From positions 608,216 through 672,215 of the forward strand of contig NZ_CXSU01000012.1 of NCBI RefSeq assembly GCF_001403795.1: a DNA stretch of 64,000 nucleotides. Direction: 5' to 3'. Positions 1 to 13,013 of the stretch are shown here, one piece after another; position 1 is the stretch's first letter, and each line of letters opens with the position of its first letter. The stretch comes from Jannaschia donghaensis (GTDB taxonomy: Bacteria; Pseudomonadota; Alphaproteobacteria; Rhodobacterales; Rhodobacteraceae). Below the pieces are notes generated by a model. It did no database searches. It was not told the DNA's origin and saw only the letters and a program-made list of their open reading frames with translations. Both the position numbers and the translations under genes were made by a program.

Positions 1-524
1 GCGCGGGTTTGTCTCGACAGCGTAAGATCGCCATCGGGCGAGACATTCGCACGGCCCACCTCGACCGGTTGCCCGAGCCTGTCGCGAAGAAAGTCGATAA
101 GATCGGACGGGCGGTCGTAGCGGAACAGATGGTCAACGCCGCCCTCTAGAAAGGCGGCCTGTGATCCGACCTTGGCGCAGGCCGGCGGATTGTCTTGCAG
201 ATAGGCCTGCACGAAGGCATCGAACGTCATCCCGGCGGTGGAATTTTCCTGGCCGGCAAGGGCATCGCGACCTCTGTAACGGTACCAGCTGCCCAGCCAG
301 TCGACTGGCTCCCGCATTACAGCAACAAGGGACAAAGGGCGTTTGCCTTTTTGTTCGAAAAAGCCGGATAAGTCCCTGCGGTACTTTCTGACGGTGCAAT
401 GCTTCAAACCAGGGGGGTTCACGATGGCCGCGTCGGCCGAGGAGGCAAGCGCGTTCTCAAGAGCTGTTGTTCCCGTTTTCGGCACGGCGAGAAGGGCAAG
501 ACGCGGCTTCCAGAATATCAACAT
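1..524 (-). CDS. sulfotransferase-like protein, C-terminus cut by window edge
   Basis: The minus-strand frame opens with ATG at 522-524 and stays open to base 1, so about 174 N-terminal residues are present and the C-terminus lies outside the window. Seen: PKTGTTALENAL near residues 15-26 has the form of the 5'-phosphosulfate-binding loop of PAPS sulfotransferases, and REPVDWLGSWYRYR near 71-84 fits the following region of that fold. The family is known to move sulfate from PAPS to an acceptor; roseobacter homologues are sometimes misnamed gamma-glutamyl kinase. The substrate cannot be told. It diverges from recA, and the 183-base gap holds two SOS boxes. Confidence 0.75.
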   Translation of the reverse strand, partial: MLIFWKPRLALLAVPKTGTTALENALASSADAAIVNPPGLKHCTVRKYRRDLSGFFEQKGKRPLSLVAVMREPVDWLGSWYRYRGRDALAGQENSTAGMTFDAFVQAYLQDNPPACAKVGSQAAFLEGGVDHLFRYDRPSDLIDFLRDRLGQPVEVGRANVSPDGDLTLSRQTR

Positions 525-613
525 CGCGGGCGCGCTCCCTGTTCGTGCGTTTCGTCAACGCTTTGGTAACCATCTCGCATCAAGATCGGTGCAAGTCCAA
601 GGGGCTTGCAAAT

Positions 614-628
614 GTTCTAACTTTGTTC
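614..628 (+). promoter_or_regulatory. LexA (SOS) box, GTTC-N7-GTTC, upstream of recA
   Basis: Two GTTC direct repeats at 614-617 and 625-628 are separated by exactly seven bases, which is the known alphaproteobacterial LexA operator. It lies 80 bp before the chosen recA start, in the gap shared with the divergent sulfotransferase-like gene. Confidence 0.85.
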
Positions 629-643
629 CAAATAAGTCATAAG

Positions 644-658
644 GAACAATACAAGAAC
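644..658 (-). promoter_or_regulatory. second SOS box in opposite orientation, GAAC-N7-GAAC
   Basis: GAAC at 644-647 and 655-658, seven bases apart, is the exact reverse complement of the GTTC-N7-GTTC operator. With the box at 614-628 it forms a fully symmetric arrangement centred near base 636. It lies 49 bp before the recA start, so it probably overlaps or sits next to the promoter. Confidence 0.75.
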
Positions 659-707
659 GATAACCCGATTGCCGCGCCGGCGGCAGCATGTAACAAGGTC
701 GAAAATC

Positions 708-1778
<1,071 letters not shown>

Positions 1779-1804
1779 TCGGCTGCGAAGAACAAGATGC
1801 AAGG

Positions 1805-1835
1805 AAAGGGGGCCGCGATCGCGTGCCCCCTTTTT
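1805..1835 (+). terminator. Rho-independent terminator after recA
   Basis: AAAGGGGGC at 1805-1813 pairs with GCCCCCTTT at 1825-1833, leaving an 11-base loop (itself CGCGATCGCG-like), and the stem runs into TTTTT at 1831-1835. It begins 27 bp past the recA stop and separates recA from alaS. Confidence 0.9.
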
Positions 1836-1914
1836 CATGGGCGGTCCGATCCCGCGCCTTGTCCCTTATCGGACGCGCGGCTAGGACGGGCGCACGCCGG
1901 CGAGGAGGATCACC

Positions 1915-4563
<2,649 letters not shown>

Positions 4564-4588
4564 CGGGCCATCGGGCGCGGGTGCGCGC

Positions 4589-4918
4589 CTAATGGCCTGC
4601 GGTGTTGGAGAAAACCTGCATCACGACGATGCCTGCGACGATCAGAGCCATGCCAAGGATTGCGGGCAAGTCCAGCTTCTGTCCAAAGGCCACCCATCCG
4701 ATGGCCGAGATCAATACGATGCCAAGGCCCGACCAGATGGCATATGTCACGCCCACCGGCACGGTTTTGAGAACCAACGACAGCAGGAAAAGCGCGGTGA
4801 AGAAACAGCCGAGTGTGATGACCGACGGCCAAAGCTTGGTAAACCCTTCGGAGGTCTTGAGGGCTGTCGTGCCGATCGTTTCGAATGCGATGGCGAGGAC
4901 AAGGTAAAACCAGTGCAT
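4589..4918 (-). CDS. SMR-family multidrug/quaternary amine transporter (EmrE type)
   Basis: This 109-residue inner-membrane protein has four predicted transmembrane helices and the family's essential membrane-embedded glutamate in the first helix (AIAFETIGTTALK, Glu14). SMR proteins are proton antiporters for small cations such as quaternary ammonium compounds, guanidinium or polyamines. GVTYAIWSGLGIV is the conserved helix 3 segment. Its ATG overlaps the upstream YitT stop by one base (TGATG), so the two are co-translated. Which SMR subtype (Qac or Gdx) it belongs to is not decided here. Confidence 0.9.
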   Translation of the reverse strand: MHWFYLVLAIAFETIGTTALKTSEGFTKLWPSVITLGCFFTALFLLSLVLKTVPVGVTYAIWSGLGIVLISAIGWVAFGQKLDLPAILGMALIVAGIVVMQVFSNTAGH

Positions 4919-5547
4919 CAGCGCCCCACATAGCGGTCGCGGCGATGGTTCGTTGCGATGATGAGGTTGACGACGACCGCGCCCAGCAGCGACGCGAGCA
5001 CGAGCCATGGGTCGAGGATCAGGCCCGCAACGGCAAAGAGCCCGGCGTCGAAGCCCAATTGGATCCAGCCGGCCTGAATGCCGAAGCGCTCCTGCATCCA
5101 CAGCGCCAGGATGCCGATGCCGCCAAGCGACGCGCCGTGGCGGAATATGACGATCAGGCCCATGCCGATCACCGCCCCCGAAAGTGCGGAGGCGACCCAA
5201 GGGTCGAGGGCTTCGAAGCTGACGTAGGCGGGCATGACGCGGGACATAAGCGATACCAGCGTCACCGCGATGATCGTCTTGACGACGAAACGCGGGCCCA
5301 TCCGCAACCATCCAAGGACATAGAATGGCAGGTTCAGGATGAAGAACCAGACGCCGAACGACCATTCGCTGACGTAAGACAGAAGAACGGCCGCGCCCGC
5401 TGTCTGTCCGGTGATCAGCCCGGCGGCGGTCAGGAACTGAACACCGAGCGCGCAAAGCGCGGTGCCGAGGATCAGCGCCTGAGTGTCTTCGATCGCGGTG
5501 TGACGCGTGGCAAGGGGTGTATCCGCGGGGTTAGAAACATTGGGCAT
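4918..5547 (-). CDS. YitT-family integral membrane protein
   Basis: The 209-residue product has about five or six hydrophobic segments and the YitT-type pattern GLITGQTAGAAVLLSY plus ASLGGIGILALWMQERFG. The transport or other role of this family is poorly known. It lies 9 bases after the acyltransferase gene and overlaps the SMR gene by one base, so the three are probably one minus-strand operon. The DUF161-type core is present, but the C-terminal DUF2179 domain of larger YitT proteins is absent. Confidence 0.8.
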   Translation of the reverse strand: MPNVSNPADTPLATRHTAIEDTQALILGTALCALGVQFLTAAGLITGQTAGAAVLLSYVSEWSFGVWFFILNLPFYVLGWLRMGPRFVVKTIIAVTLVSLMSRVMPAYVSFEALDPWVASALSGAVIGMGLIVIFRHGASLGGIGILALWMQERFGIQAGWIQLGFDAGLFAVAGLILDPWLVLASLLGAVVVNLIIATNHRRDRYVGR

Positions 5548-5556
5548 TCTTCGCCT

Positions 5557-6813
5557 TTATGAGACGCGGAAAGCCTTGTCGATGCCGGACGCATCGGCAT
5601 CGTCGTGCGGCTGCGGCACCGATTGGTGTGGCGGCCGGGTGATCGGCGTAGGAGACATTGTGCGACGATCTGTTTCACTGGTTCTGCCATGCGACGGAAC
5701 CAGCCAGGCAACAATTCTTACAAGAGCAGAGGCGTAGATCCGGTTCAGGGCGCTGAACAGGCCACCGAAAAATCCGTCGACGCGGGACTCGGTCCGAGCG
5801 ATGTCGAGCGTCAGTAGGATCACTCCGGCGATGAAGGCGATCGTCAGGGCCAGGCCGATTGCCAGCGGTGTGCCGGTTTGGTCTACAGGCAGCAAGTTCA
5901 GAACGATGTTGGCCATGCCGTAGAGATAGAGCGACCGCTTGCCCAGAGTGCCGAGCGTCTGGCGCACAGCCTGGACCCGATTGGCCCGTTCCAGGGTCCT
6001 GAACAGTAGGAGCCAAAGGCAGGTCATGAGGATGCCGTAAGCATAATACACAGGATGGTTCGCAGCCCGCAGGCGGTACGAGCCCACCTCTCGCGCGATA
6101 TCGACGATGCCGCCATATTGGTTGGCACCATACGCCATCAGGCCGACGGCGAGTGCGATGGGCAGGATCAGCCATGTGGGACGGCGAAGGCCCTGCATGA
6201 TCTCGCCGATGGCGAACCCGAAGGCGACGAAGGTAAAGCTGAGAAGGACCGAGGGCCCGAACCCCGTGCCGTGCCCGGTCATCACTTGCAGTCCATACAG
6301 GCCATCGGAGGCGACGTTGGACAAAACGGTCTTGATCAGCCAGGCGGACGCGGCCAATGCCATCAGAAACCGCAACCGATAGCGGGCGATGGGCGCGGCA
6401 AAGAAGATAAGGATGAAGAACAGACCGGCGTAGATCTTGAGAATTTCACCAAAGCGACCACCGGAGGTGAACGTGATAGAGTTCAGGAACGTTTCGGTCG
6501 ATATTTTTCCTGTTAACGCGGCCGCAGCGGAAATGCATACGTAGACGAGATAACAGGTGATGGCGCGCGAAAGAAAGCGGCGGCGTAGATCGTCTGATGT
6601 CCGAGCCTTCGATCCCGGCCTGAAATAAACAACGGCCAGCATCACGCCGAACAGCACCATAAACGCCGGCGTTGCCGACCGTGTCAGCAGAAACAGCGCC
6701 TCCATCGGCAGATCGTCCATGATCCCGTTCTGTGCGTTCGCCGCATGGGCGAAAATCGCAAGAAGACAGACGATGCCACGGGTCGCGTCAAGATAGTCAA
6801 TACGAGAGGACAC
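5557..6813 (-). CDS. OpgC-like / acyltransferase-3 type membrane protein
   Basis: This 418-residue polytopic membrane protein opens with RIDYLDATRGIVCLLAIFAHA, the signature start of acyltransferase-3/OpgC-family enzymes, in which the loop His lies in the first helix. About ten hydrophobic segments follow and the C-terminus is a soluble tail. OpgC proteins add succinyl groups to periplasmic glucans; other relatives acylate sugars or lipids, so the substrate is open. The start is GTG at 6813 with no strong ribosome site, so the true start is uncertain. It is the first gene of a probable operon with the YitT and SMR genes. Confidence 0.7.
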   Translation of the reverse strand: MSSRIDYLDATRGIVCLLAIFAHAANAQNGIMDDLPMEALFLLTRSATPAFMVLFGVMLAVVYFRPGSKARTSDDLRRRFLSRAITCYLVYVCISAAAALTGKISTETFLNSITFTSGGRFGEILKIYAGLFFILIFFAAPIARYRLRFLMALAASAWLIKTVLSNVASDGLYGLQVMTGHGTGFGPSVLLSFTFVAFGFAIGEIMQGLRRPTWLILPIALAVGLMAYGANQYGGIVDIAREVGSYRLRAANHPVYYAYGILMTCLWLLLFRTLERANRVQAVRQTLGTLGKRSLYLYGMANIVLNLLPVDQTGTPLAIGLALTIAFIAGVILLTLDIARTESRVDGFFGGLFSALNRIYASALVRIVAWLVPSHGRTSETDRRTMSPTPITRPPHQSVPQPHDDADASGIDKAFRVS

Positions 6814-6977
6814 GAAAAAGAACCGAACAAAATACTCGCATAAGTTCGCAATCTGCGTGACGTCATGTCAATTCGCGGGGCGGAATCTGTGGCAATAACT
6901 TGCGGCAACGCTGCCGACTTAAGCGCCATGCATGAAAATTATGCAATTCAAGCCGGAACTGACAAGTCTCGGCGGAC

Positions 6978-7001
6978 TGGCGCGGGCTGTCGCCCGCGCC
7001 A
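6978..7001 (-). terminator. hairpin just downstream of icd, no T tract
   Basis: TGGCGCGGGC (6978-6987) and GCCCGCGCCA (6992-7001) form a perfect 10-bp stem with a four-base loop, beginning 10 bases past the icd stop in the direction of icd transcription. There is no run of T after it, so it may be a Rho-linked 3' end or an mRNA-stabilising hairpin. Confidence 0.5.
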
Positions 7002-7011
7002 CCACAGGATG

Positions 7012-8220
7012 TTACAGCGCCGCGTCGAGGTTTTCGGCGATCTTTTCAAGGAAGCCCATGGTCGTCAGCCACTTCTGATCGGGGCCGACCAGCAGGGCCA
7101 GGTCCTTGGTCATGTGACCGGATTCGACGGTGTCGACGATTACCTTTTCCAGCGTTTCGGCAAACTTCATCAGTTCGGCGTTGTCATCCAGCTTGGCGCG
7201 GTGACGCAGGCCGCCGGTCCAGGCGAAGATCGACGCGATGGAATTGGTCGACGTCTCTTTGCCGGCTTGGTGCTGCCGGTAGTGGCGGGTGACGGTGCCA
7301 TGAGCAGCCTCGGCCTCGACGATCTTGCCGTCCGGCGTCATAAGCTGCGACGTCATCAAACCCAGCGAGCCGAAGCCCTGCGCCACGGTGTCGGACTGCA
7401 CGTCGCCGTCGTAGTTCTTGCACGCCCAGACATATCCGCCCGACCATTTCATCGCCGCGGCGACCATGTCGTCGATCAAGCGGTGCTCGTAGGTGATGCC
7501 GGCTTCCTTGAACTTGTCGGCGAATTCCTCATCGAAGACCTTCTGGAACAGGATCATGAACTGGCCGTCGTAGTTCTTGAGGATCGTGTTCTTGGTCGAA
7601 AGATAGACCGGATAGCCCCGCTTGAGGCCGTAGTTCATCGAGGCGCGGGCGAAATCCTTGATCGAGTCGTCGAGGTTGTACATCGCCATGTAGACACCGG
7701 ACGAGGGCGCGTCGAAGACCTCTTCCTCCATGACGGTGCCGTCCTCGCCGACGAATTTCATGGACAGCTTTCCCGGTCCGGGGAACTTCATGTCCGTCGC
7801 GCGGTACTGGTCGCCGTAAGCGTGGCGGCCAATGACGATCGGCTGGGTCCAGCCGGGTACCAGACGCGGCACGTTGGAGCAGATGATCGGTTCCCGGAAA
7901 ACGACGCCGCCAAGAATGTTGCGGATCGTTCCGTTGGGGGACCGCCACATTTTCTTCAGGCCGAATTCCTCGACCCGCGCCTCGTCGGGGGTGATCGTGG
8001 CGCACTTCACGCCAACGCCGATTTCCTTGATCTTCTCGGCGGCATCGATCGTGATCTGATCGTCCGTCGCATCGCGCGATTCCATGCCGAGGTCGTAGTA
8101 GAGCAGGTCCACATCGAGGTAGGGCAGGATCAACTTTTCCTTGATGAACTGCCAGATGATGCGGGTCATCTCGTCGCCGTCGAGCTCGACGATGGGATTG
8201 TCGACTTTGATCTTGGTCAT
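7012..8220 (-). CDS. icd: NADP-dependent isocitrate dehydrogenase
   Basis: This TCA-cycle enzyme oxidatively decarboxylates isocitrate to 2-oxoglutarate and makes NADPH. The 402-residue product is the homodimeric IDH type related to eukaryotic enzymes, not the E. coli type: [13 protein letters not shown] at the N-terminus, [17 protein letters not shown] in the substrate site, [20 protein letters not shown], and [17 protein letters not shown] near the NADP site. An in-frame upstream start exists at 8298, but 8220 has a GGAGG site 4-5 bases away and matches the family N-terminus MTKIKVDNP. Confidence 0.97.
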   Translation of the reverse strand: MTKIKVDNPIVELDGDEMTRIIWQFIKEKLILPYLDVDLLYYDLGMESRDATDDQITIDAAEKIKEIGVGVKCATITPDEARVEEFGLKKMWRSPNGTIRNILGGVVFREPIICSNVPRLVPGWTQPIVIGRHAYGDQYRATDMKFPGPGKLSMKFVGEDGTVMEEEVFDAPSSGVYMAMYNLDDSIKDFARASMNYGLKRGYPVYLSTKNTILKNYDGQFMILFQKVFDEEFADKFKEAGITYEHRLIDDMVAAAMKWSGGYVWACKNYDGDVQSDTVAQGFGSLGLMTSQLMTPDGKIVEAEAAHGTVTRHYRQHQAGKETSTNSIASIFAWTGGLRHRAKLDDNAELMKFAETLEKVIVDTVESGHMTKDLALLVGPDQKWLTTMGFLEKIAENLDAAL

Positions 8221-8320
8221 GGGGCCTCCGGGTGGGTCACTGCGTTCCGCGCGTCCTAGCAGGGTCCGGGACCGGGCGCTAGATGTATGCCGTGGCATAC
8301 CGCGTTAGGGAACGACGGGA

Positions 8321-8917
8321 TCAGCGTCCAAAGAATGCGGCGATCCGGGGAGAGAGCCAAGCCCAGAGCGTCGGCGCGCCCCGTTCGATCAACGGTCCGA
8401 CCCGACTGCGCACCCGGTCTTCGGTAACGGCATAATCCGTCCAGCTGCCGCCACCATTGGCAAGGTTGAGGGTCGGCGGCTGAAATCGATCGAGCGATTT
8501 GGCAAAGACGGCGTCCGGAGTTTCGGCAGCTTCGAATTCGTCCCAGAGCGCGCGAAACGCCACGGCCTGCGGTGCGGGCAACAGGCCGAAGATGCGGTCA
8601 GCGGCGACCCGTTCGTCGGCGTCCTGCGTATTGGGTTGCTGGGCGAAGATCGGGGTGTCGCCGGCGTCGATCTCTACCAGATCATGCAGGATCAGCATCC
8701 GGATTACCCGGTCGATCGATACATCTGGCCCAGCTTGATCGGCGAGGGTCAGGGCATAGAGCGTGAGGTGCCAGGAATGTTCGGCTGAGTTTTCGTGGCG
8801 GGACGCATCGGCCAGTTTGGTGGCGCGCACGACCGATTTCAGGCGGTCCGCCTCGACCAGGAAAGCCATCTGTCGGTCGAGGTCCAGGTCGGGCGCGGTC
8901 ACGTCAGGCGACGCCAT
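8321..8917 (-). CDS. HD-domain phosphohydrolase (YfbR/HDDC2-like)
   Basis: This 198-residue protein has the HD metal-binding set: ENSAEHSWHLTLYA carries the first His, LILHDLVEIDAGD carries the HD pair and the following acidic residues, and a downstream Asp lies in AKSLDRFQPP. Relatives are 5'-deoxynucleotidases acting on deoxynucleoside monophosphates. It overlaps the 3' end of the small gene upstream by 14 bases, so it is translated in the same minus-strand operon as the alpha/beta hydrolase. Function is assigned by family only. Confidence 0.75.
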   Translation of the reverse strand: MASPDVTAPDLDLDRQMAFLVEADRLKSVVRATKLADASRHENSAEHSWHLTLYALTLADQAGPDVSIDRVIRMLILHDLVEIDAGDTPIFAQQPNTQDADERVAADRIFGLLPAPQAVAFRALWDEFEAAETPDAVFAKSLDRFQPPTLNLANGGGSWTDYAVTEDRVRSRVGPLIERGAPTLWAWLSPRIAAFFGR

Positions 8918-9149
8918 CGGGGGGGCCGTCCGCCTTTTCCATCGCTGCGATCCGCGCCTTGAGCTGCCGGTCGGCCCGGATCGCGGCCCGCTGCACGCGA
9001 ACGGAGGTGATGAACGCTTCTTGCAACGTCTGGGAGCTGTCGCCCAAGGATTGCGACATGATCTTGATGATATCCTCGTCCCCCGTCTTCTCGACGTGAG
9101 CGATCACCTTGGCGGCCAGTTTGTTGGCGAGATCGTCGGCAAGGGCCAT
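8904..9149 (-). CDS. small conserved-looking cytoplasmic protein, unknown function
   Basis: This 81-residue protein is charged and probably mostly helical (ALADDLANKLAAKVIAHVEK at the start, then RADRQLKARIAAMEKAD). It has no signal peptide, membrane segment or cysteine. It sits one base after the alpha/beta hydrolase stop and overlaps the HD gene start by 14 bases. The tight packing supports real translation and a link to one of its neighbours. I do not recognise the family. Confidence 0.65.
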   Translation of the reverse strand: MALADDLANKLAAKVIAHVEKTGDEDIIKIMSQSLGDSSQTLQEAFITSVRVQRAAIRADRQLKARIAAMEKADGPPDGVA

Positions 9150-9150
9150 G

Positions 9151-9804
9151 TCAGCGTGTCGTCTCGGTCAGGCGTCGGGAGACGTAGCCTTTCACGTCGT
9201 CGATCATCGGGTCCATGTGCGGATCCTCGAAGAAATGACCGGCACCCTCCACTTCCTGATGGGTGATGGTGATGCCCTTCTGCTCGTGCAGTTTGCCGAC
9301 CAGGGTGCGGGTATCGGCGGGCGGGGCGACGCGGTCGTTGAGACCGTTGATGACCAGGCCAGACGACGGGCAGGGGGCAAGGAAGCTGAAGTCGTATCGG
9401 TCGGCGGGTGGTGAGACGGAGATGAAGCCAGTGATCTCGGGCCGGCGCATCAGCAACTGCATCCCGATCCAGGCTCCGAAAGAAAACCCGGCGACCCAGC
9501 AATGCTTGGCGTTGGGGTTCATCGCCTGGAGATAGTCGAGCGCGGAGGCAGCGTCCGACAGCTCCCCGATGCCCTGATCGTATTCGCCCTGCGACCGGCC
9601 GACGCCGCGGAAATTGAACCGAAGACAGGTGAAGCCCATCGAATGGAAGGCATAATGCAGGTTGTAGACGACCCTGTTGTTCATCGTGCCGCCGAATTGC
9701 GGATGCGGGTGCAGGATGATCGCGATCGGCGCATCCTTGAGCTTCTGCGGGTGGTAACGGCCTTCAAGACGCCCTTCGGGTCCGGGAAAGATCACTTCGG
9801 GCAT
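9151..9804 (-). CDS. alpha/beta hydrolase
   Basis: This 217-residue serine hydrolase has the oxyanion segment LHPHPQFGGTMNN, the GVGRSQG loop, the nucleophile elbow GFSFGAW (Ser), a late Asp in NGLNDRVAPP and the catalytic His in GAGHFFEDPH. It belongs to the family often labelled CocE/NonD or dienelactone-hydrolase-like; the substrate is unknown. An upstream in-frame start at 9867 exists, but MPEVIFPGPEGRLEGRY at 9804 fits the family start. It leads a three-gene minus-strand operon and diverges from iscR across a 148-bp gap. Confidence 0.8.
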   Translation of the reverse strand: MPEVIFPGPEGRLEGRYHPQKLKDAPIAIILHPHPQFGGTMNNRVVYNLHYAFHSMGFTCLRFNFRGVGRSQGEYDQGIGELSDAASALDYLQAMNPNAKHCWVAGFSFGAWIGMQLLMRRPEITGFISVSPPADRYDFSFLAPCPSSGLVINGLNDRVAPPADTRTLVGKLHEQKGITITHQEVEGAGHFFEDPHMDPMIDDVKGYVSRRLTETTR

Positions 9805-9952
9805 CGGTGTTCCTTTGTCGCGTCGGTTGACGGGGCGCGGCGGGCGCGGGTAAATCCGCCCATCCAAGCCCCTGTGCGGTGTTTATACGCAGGTAAGGGA
9901 CGGGACCTGCATCGTCAATCAGCCGTCGTGGGACGGCACCCGAGGGAACGCC

Positions 9953-10411
9953 ATGAAGCTGAGCACGAAAGGCCGCTATGCAATGGTCGCGCTCGTCGAT
10001 CTGGCGCAGCAGGCGGCGGGGGAGACGATCTCGCTCGCCGAGATTTCCCGACGGCAGAGCGTGTCGCTTCCGTATCTGGAGCAATTGTTCGTCAAACTGC
10101 GCCGCGCCGGCCTTGTGGACTCAGTGCGCGGACCGGGCGGGGGATACCGACTGGCGAAATCGCCATCGGACATTCGCGTATCCGACATTCTGGGTGCGGT
10201 GGATGAAACGGTCTCGGCGATGCATACCGGGGCCGGGGCATCGGGCGGGTCGTCGGGCAGCCGCGCGCAGTCGATGACCAACCGCCTGTGGGAATCGCTG
10301 TCGGCGCATGTCTATGTATTCCTGCACCAGACGCGCCTGTCGGATGTCGTGGAGAACGAATTGACGCCGTGTCCGGCGGTGCCATCGCTGCTGGATATCG
10401 TGGACGAATAG
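9953..10411 (+). CDS. iscR: Rrf2-family regulator of the SUF operon (IscR type, single Cys)
   Basis: This 152-residue winged-helix regulator starts MKLSTKGRYAMVALVDLA, the standard Rrf2/IscR opening, and keeps LPYLEQLFVKLRRAGLV and the wing VRGPGGGYRLA. Classical IscR binds [2Fe-2S] with three cysteines in the 92-106 region. Here that region (AMHTGAGASGGSSGSRAQ) has none, and the only Cys is in ELTPCPAVPSL near the C-terminus. A single-Cys IscR is known in Rhodobacter sphaeroides, where it represses iron-sulfur genes. It heads the suf gene run, so it likely controls that operon in response to iron or Fe-S status. Confidence 0.9.
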   Translation: MKLSTKGRYAMVALVDLAQQAAGETISLAEISRRQSVSLPYLEQLFVKLRRAGLVDSVRGPGGGYRLAKSPSDIRVSDILGAVDETVSAMHTGAGASGGSSGSRAQSMTNRLWESLSAHVYVFLHQTRLSDVVENELTPCPAVPSLLDIVDE

Positions 10412-10467
10412 GCGATCATCGGGGTGCTGCCCCGGACCCCAGGGACATTTTGACCAAAGGAAGCGAC

Positions 10468-11505
10468 ATGCGCGAGCGGGTCTATCTCGATTGGAACGCG
10501 ACCGCGCCGCTTCGGCCGGAGGCGCGGGCGGCGATGGTTGCGGCCATGGATGTCGCGGGCAATCCGTCTTCCGTGCACGGCGAGGGACGCGCCGCGAAAA
10601 GCCTGGTGGAGCGCGCCCGCGCGCAGGTGGCGGATGCGATGGGGGCCAGCGGGTCGGATGTCGTCTTCGTGTCGGGCGCGACCGAAGCGGCGGCGTTGGC
10701 GATGGCGGGCCGGGACCTGGCCTGCGCCCCCGTCGAACACGAAGCGGTGGCGGCCTGGGGCGACGGCACATTGTCGGTGGCTGCGGGCGGTGCCGTCGCG
10801 GTGGTCGACCCGGGATCGACCGCGCTGCAATTGGCCAATTCCGAAACCGGCATCCTGCAGGATCTGCCGCAGGGCCTTGCCGTCAGCGACATGACGCAGG
10901 CCTTCGGCAAATTGCCCGTCGCCTTCGACTGGTCCGGCGTCGACATGGCGCTGGTCTCCGCGCACAAGCTGGGCGGACCCAAGGGCATTGGCGCGCTGGT
11001 GATCCGGCGGGGGCTGGACGTGGCGGCGCAGATCCGTGGCGGCGGGCAGGAAATGGGCCGGCGGTCGGGGACCGAGAACATCATCGGCATTGCGGGATTC
11101 GGGGCGGCGGCGGCGGCGGCGGGCGCCGATATCGAAGCCGGCGCGTGGGACCGGGTTGCGCAACTTAGAACTTTTCTAGAAACAAGTCTTGAGGGGCCGG
11201 ACAATCCGACTATTTTAGTCGGGAAGGAATCGAAACGCCTGCCCAACACGGCTTGCTTGATCACGCCCGGATGGAAGGGCGAGACGCAGGTCATGGCGCT
11301 GGACCTGGCCGGGTTCGCGGTCAGCGCGGGATCGGCCTGTTCATCGGGCAAGGTGCGGACGAGCGCGGTTCTGACCGCGATGGGATACGGGCCGGGCGAG
11401 GCCGATTGCGCAATCCGCGTGAGCCTTGGCCCGACCACGACACAAGACGAGGTGGGGCGGTTCATCGAGAACTTCCGCCGCCTCCGGGATAGGAGACGGA
11501 CATGA
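10468..11505 (+). CDS. cysteine desulfurase (NifS/IscS type) of the SUF operon
   Basis: This PLP enzyme removes sulfur from cysteine as a persulfide for cluster assembly. The 345-residue product has the N-terminal [14 protein letters not shown], the PLP lysine in [12 protein letters not shown] (Lys167) and the catalytic Cys loop [14 protein letters not shown] (Cys291), typical of class I desulfurases. The chosen ATG at 10468 follows AAAGGAAG; the longer in-frame extension is antisense-like leader. It overlaps sufB by four bases (ATGA). The operon thus has both this class I enzyme and a class II SufS at its end. The product is somewhat short for the IscS family. Confidence 0.93.
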   Translation: MRERVYLDWNATAPLRPEARAAMVAAMDVAGNPSSVHGEGRAAKSLVERARAQVADAMGASGSDVVFVSGATEAAALAMAGRDLACAPVEHEAVAAWGDGTLSVAAGGAVAVVDPGSTALQLANSETGILQDLPQGLAVSDMTQAFGKLPVAFDWSGVDMALVSAHKLGGPKGIGALVIRRGLDVAAQIRGGGQEMGRRSGTENIIGIAGFGAAAAAAGADIEAGAWDRVAQLRTFLETSLEGPDNPTILVGKESKRLPNTACLITPGWKGETQVMALDLAGFAVSAGSACSSGKVRTSAVLTAMGYGPGEADCAIRVSLGPTTTQDEVGRFIENFRRLRDRRRT

Positions 11506-13013
11506 CAGCTTTGGATGACGTAGTGGTCAAGGACGGTGTCGATCAGGAAACCGTCGATGCGGTGAAGGGGCTTTCGGGCACCTACAAGCATGGCTGGAAC
11601 ACCGAGATCGAGATGGAGTACGCGCCCAAGGGGCTGTCGGAAGACATCGTGCGCCTGATCTCGGAGAAGAACGACGAGCCGGAGTGGATGTTAGACTGGC
11701 GGCTGGAGGCGTACCGCCGCTGGCTCAAGCTGGAGGAGCCGACCTGGGCGATGGTCGAGTACCCGCAGATCGACTTCCAGGATCAGTATTATTACGCCCG
11801 CCCCAAGAGCATGGCCGAAAAGCCCAAGTCGCTGGACGACGTGGACCCGAAGCTGCTGGAAACTTACAAGAAGTTGGGTATTCCGCTCAAGGAACAGGCG
11901 TTGCTGGCCGGTGTCGAACCCGCCCCCGAAGACCGCAAGGTCGCCGTGGACGCGGTGTTCGATTCCGTCTCCGTGGGTACGACCTTCCAGAAAGAGCTGG
12001 CCAAGGCCGGCGTGATCTTCTGTTCGATCTCCGAGGCGATCAAGGATCATCCGGAACTGGTGAAGAAGTACCTCGGCTCGGTCATCCCGCCGTCGGACAA
12101 TTACTACGCCACGCTGAATGCAGCCGTCTTCTCGGATGGGTCGTTCGTTTACATCCCCAAGGGCACCCGCTGCCCGATGGAGTTGTCGACGTATTTCCGC
12201 ATCAACGCCGAAAACACCGGCCAGTTCGAGCGGACGCTGATCATCGCGGACGAGGGGTCGTATGTCTCCTACCTCGAAGGCTGCACCGCGCCGCAGCGTG
12301 ACGTCGCGCAGCTGCACGCGGCCTGCGTGGAGCTGGTGCTGCTCGACGATGCGGAGATCAAATACTCGACGGTCCAGAACTGGTATCCGGGCGACGAGAA
12401 CGGCAAGGGCGGTATCTATAACTTCGTGACCAAGCGCGCCGATTGCCGGGGTCATCGCTCCAAGGTGATGTGGACGCAGGTGGAAACGGGCTCCGCGGTG
12501 ACGTGGAAATACCCGTCCTGCATCCTGCGCGGCGACGACAGCCAGGGCGAATTCTACTCCATCGCCATCGCCAACAACATGCAGCAGGCCGATACCGGCA
12601 CCAAGATGGTGCACCTTGGAAAGAACACCAAGTCGCGGATCGTGTCCAAGGGGATTTCGGCGGGCAAGGCGCAGAACACCTATCGTGGCCTCGTGTCGAT
12701 GCACCCCAAGGCCAAGAATTCGCGCAACTATACCCAGTGCGACAGCCTGCTGATCGGGTCGAAGTGCGGCGCGCACACCGTTCCGTACATCGAGGTGAAG
12801 AACAACTCCTCCCGCGTGGAGCACGAGGCGACGACGTCCAAGGTGGACGACGATCAACTGTTCTACTGCCGCTCCCGCGGGATGGATGAGGAAGAGGCCG
12901 TAGCGCTGGTCGTGAACGGCTTCTGCAAGGAAGTGCTGCAGGCCCTACCGATGGAGTTCGCCATGGAAGCGCAGGCGCTGGTCGCGATCTCGCTGGAGGG
13001 GTCGGTGGGGTGA
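11502..13013 (+). CDS. sufB: Fe-S cluster assembly scaffold SufB
   Basis: SufB is the scaffold subunit of the SufBC2D complex and receives sulfur for nascent cluster assembly. The 503-residue product has the conserved [44 protein letters not shown], and [20 protein letters not shown] segments, with the C-terminal beta-helix residues [15 protein letters not shown]. Start ATG overlaps the desulfurase stop by four bases, and its stop overlaps the next small gene (GTGA). Length is normal. Confidence 0.97.
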   Translation: MTALDDVVVKDGVDQETVDAVKGLSGTYKHGWNTEIEMEYAPKGLSEDIVRLISEKNDEPEWMLDWRLEAYRRWLKLEEPTWAMVEYPQIDFQDQYYYARPKSMAEKPKSLDDVDPKLLETYKKLGIPLKEQALLAGVEPAPEDRKVAVDAVFDSVSVGTTFQKELAKAGVIFCSISEAIKDHPELVKKYLGSVIPPSDNYYATLNAAVFSDGSFVYIPKGTRCPMELSTYFRINAENTGQFERTLIIADEGSYVSYLEGCTAPQRDVAQLHAACVELVLLDDAEIKYSTVQNWYPGDENGKGGIYNFVTKRADCRGHRSKVMWTQVETGSAVTWKYPSCILRGDDSQGEFYSIAIANNMQQADTGTKMVHLGKNTKSRIVSKGISAGKAQNTYRGLVSMHPKAKNSRNYTQCDSLLIGSKCGAHTVPYIEVKNNSSRVEHEATTSKVDDDQLFYCRSRGMDEEEAVALVVNGFCKEVLQALPMEFAMEAQALVAISLEGSVG

